Program-made: the position numbers and the translations under genes
Shown: one piece after another, positions 5,308 to 6,139 of the stretch
Layout: every line of letters starts with the position of its first letter
Numbering within the stretch: position 1 is the stretch's first letter
Assembly: GCA_020444775.1 (NCBI GenBank)
Contig: JAGRHX010000459.1
Coordinates: 1-6,139, forward strand
Origin: Gammaproteobacteria bacterium
Lineage (GTDB): Bacteria; Pseudomonadota; Gammaproteobacteria; HK1
DNA length: 6,139 nt
Reading direction: 5' to 3'
Notes under the pieces: model-generated
What the model was told of the DNA's origin: nothing
What the model saw: the letters and a program-made list of their open reading frames with translations, nothing else
Databases searched by the model: none

Positions 5308-6139
5308 TCAGGGCGCTGGTCGGCGTCGCTTGGGTGCCGTGCTTGGCTGGCATGTGCTCGTCGATCCTCGCCGGCCCAAAGCCGGTGCCGCGACGAGCAG
5401 CGCCATCACCATCATCGCCAGCGGCGCGGGCAGCGGGACGGGCGCGAGTAACGACGCTCCGGTGATGATGCCGTCGCCCGGGGTGCCCAACGTGACCGCG
5501 AAATGGAAGTCGATGTCCAGTGGATTGAGCGGATCGTTGGAGAACCGACCGAGCGCTAGCTCCTGGCCGTCGAAGAGCATTTCCAGATCCTGCTGGGAGT
5601 TCGAACGGATGGTCTGACCCAGGCCATTTTCGATCCTGATTTCCAGGACGAATGACTGAATGCCGGCGCCGAACGCATCGATCTCTCCGAGCGTGTAGGC
5701 AATCGAGCGTGACTGGCCAGGGCTGAAGAGCAGGTCGAACTGTACATCGCTGGTGTAGGTGATCGGGCCGGAGCCAACGCCCGAGCTGTCGAACAGCAAG
5801 GACAGTTGCAGCAGGGTGTCGCCGCTCCCGGTGAGCGCGTCAGTGGGCGCGATTGACGCAACCGTGGCCAGGTCCAGGCCGAGGAGATTGGTGCCGTCCG
5901 GATCACGCCCGGCGCCGGCCAGCGCGGACAGCGGCCCGGCGATGCCGAGTCGAGCGACCTGGGTGCGGACACGATCGGTGTCCGTGCCGCCAGCCTGTGC
6001 GATGACCGTAGTCTGGCTGATCGGCGCCTCGGCGATGACCCTGGCGCTGGCACCGTTGCGCGCCGGCGCGGCCGTGGTGCTGGCGAACGCGGTGGCCACG
6101 GCCCGCTGGGTGCTGCGGGCGATCGCGGTCGCCTCGGCG
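5308..6139 (-). CDS. VPLPA-CTERM sorting domain protein, 5'-truncated by window edge
   Basis: The minus-strand frame is open from the right edge to TGA at 5308-5310, giving 276 visible residues. A GTG at 6099 could start a shorter protein, but it has no Shine-Dalgarno or signal peptide and the Ala-rich sequence continues upstream, so the true N-terminus is probably outside. The visible part begins with an Ala/Thr/Ser-rich low-complexity stretch of about 50 residues (for example STQRAVATAFASTTAAPA), as often seen in exported PEP-CTERM-like proteins. A beta-rich body without cysteines follows, including TLLQLSLLFDSSGVGSGPIT and DIDFHFAVTLGTPGDG. The C-terminus has the VPLPA motif (5425-5439), a hydrophobic helix (MMVMALLVAAPALG) and an Arg-Arg pair (5368-5373), the signal recognised by an exosortase in known systems. 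Unusually, 19 more residues follow the arginines, including one Cys and KRRR. No exosortase gene is in view. The function of the body is unknown. Confidence 0.85.
   Translation of the reverse strand, partial: AEATAIARSTQRAVATAFASTTAAPARNGASARVIAEAPISQTTVIAQAGGTDTDRVRTQVARLGIAGPLSALAGAGRDPDGTNLLGLDLATVASIAPTDALTGSGDTLLQLSLLFDSSGVGSGPITYTSDVQFDLLFSPGQSRSIAYTLGEIDAFGAGIQSFVLEIRIENGLGQTIRSNSQQDLEMLFDGQELALGRFSNDPLNPLDIDFHFAVTLGTPGDGIITGASLLAPVPLPAPLAMMVMALLVAAPALGRRGSTSTCQPSTAPKRRRPAP
5368..5442 (-). other. VPLPA-CTERM tripartite sorting signal
   Basis: The coding stretch for P-VPLPA, the membrane helix and the two arginines. In this family the motif is cleaved and the protein processed by an exosortase at the inner membrane, normally as the extreme C-terminus. 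Here the arginine cluster is minimal (two residues), and the KRRR in the tail might serve as a second basic anchor. Confidence 0.8.

Noticed and set aside
5006..5353. 115-codon minus-strand frame spanning the convergent gene ends
   Set aside because: Overlaps the conserved helix-turn-helix codons of the regulator in antisense, and has no motif of its own.

Overview
The window reads as part of a GC-rich proteobacterial chromosome. Codons end mostly in G or C. The gene set (a DUF411 periplasmic protein, an MscS-type channel with a large periplasmic coiled coil, an AraC-family regulator and a VPLPA-CTERM exosortase substrate) fits a gammaproteobacterium, perhaps near Chromatiales or Xanthomonadales. 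The taxonomic guess is inference only. No tRNA, rRNA, CRISPR array, transposase or integrase was seen.

Layout. Positions 1-1419 on the minus strand hold the first 473 codons of a polytopic membrane protein that runs off the left edge, with a soluble C-terminal domain just beginning to show. Its start lies 56 bp downstream of a DUF411 gene (1476-1925, minus), so the two could be one transcript, although a short GC-rich stem-loop sits on the DUF411 stop codon. A 198-bp divergent intergenic region separates DUF411 from a large MscS-family channel gene (2124-3884, plus). Next come 344 bp with no convincing gene (3885-4228), holding a pair of CTCGAG-centred repeats and one weak minus-strand small ORF. 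An AraC-family regulator follows (4229-5290, plus, TTG start with a good Shine-Dalgarno). It converges, with 17 bp between stop codons, on a surface or exported protein with a VPLPA-CTERM sorting tail (5308-6139, minus). That gene runs off the right edge.

How the genes work together. Three of the five main genes concern the envelope: a periplasmic cysteine-rich protein, a mechanosensitive channel, and an exosortase-sorted protein. The left-hand membrane protein also belongs to the inner membrane. There is no obvious shared pathway, and I see no clear defence system or mobile island. The most open questions are the left-hand membrane protein with its unassigned cytosolic domain, the tiny leader ORF and 13-bp repeat in front of DUF411, and the unusual 19-residue tail after the VPLPA-CTERM arginines.
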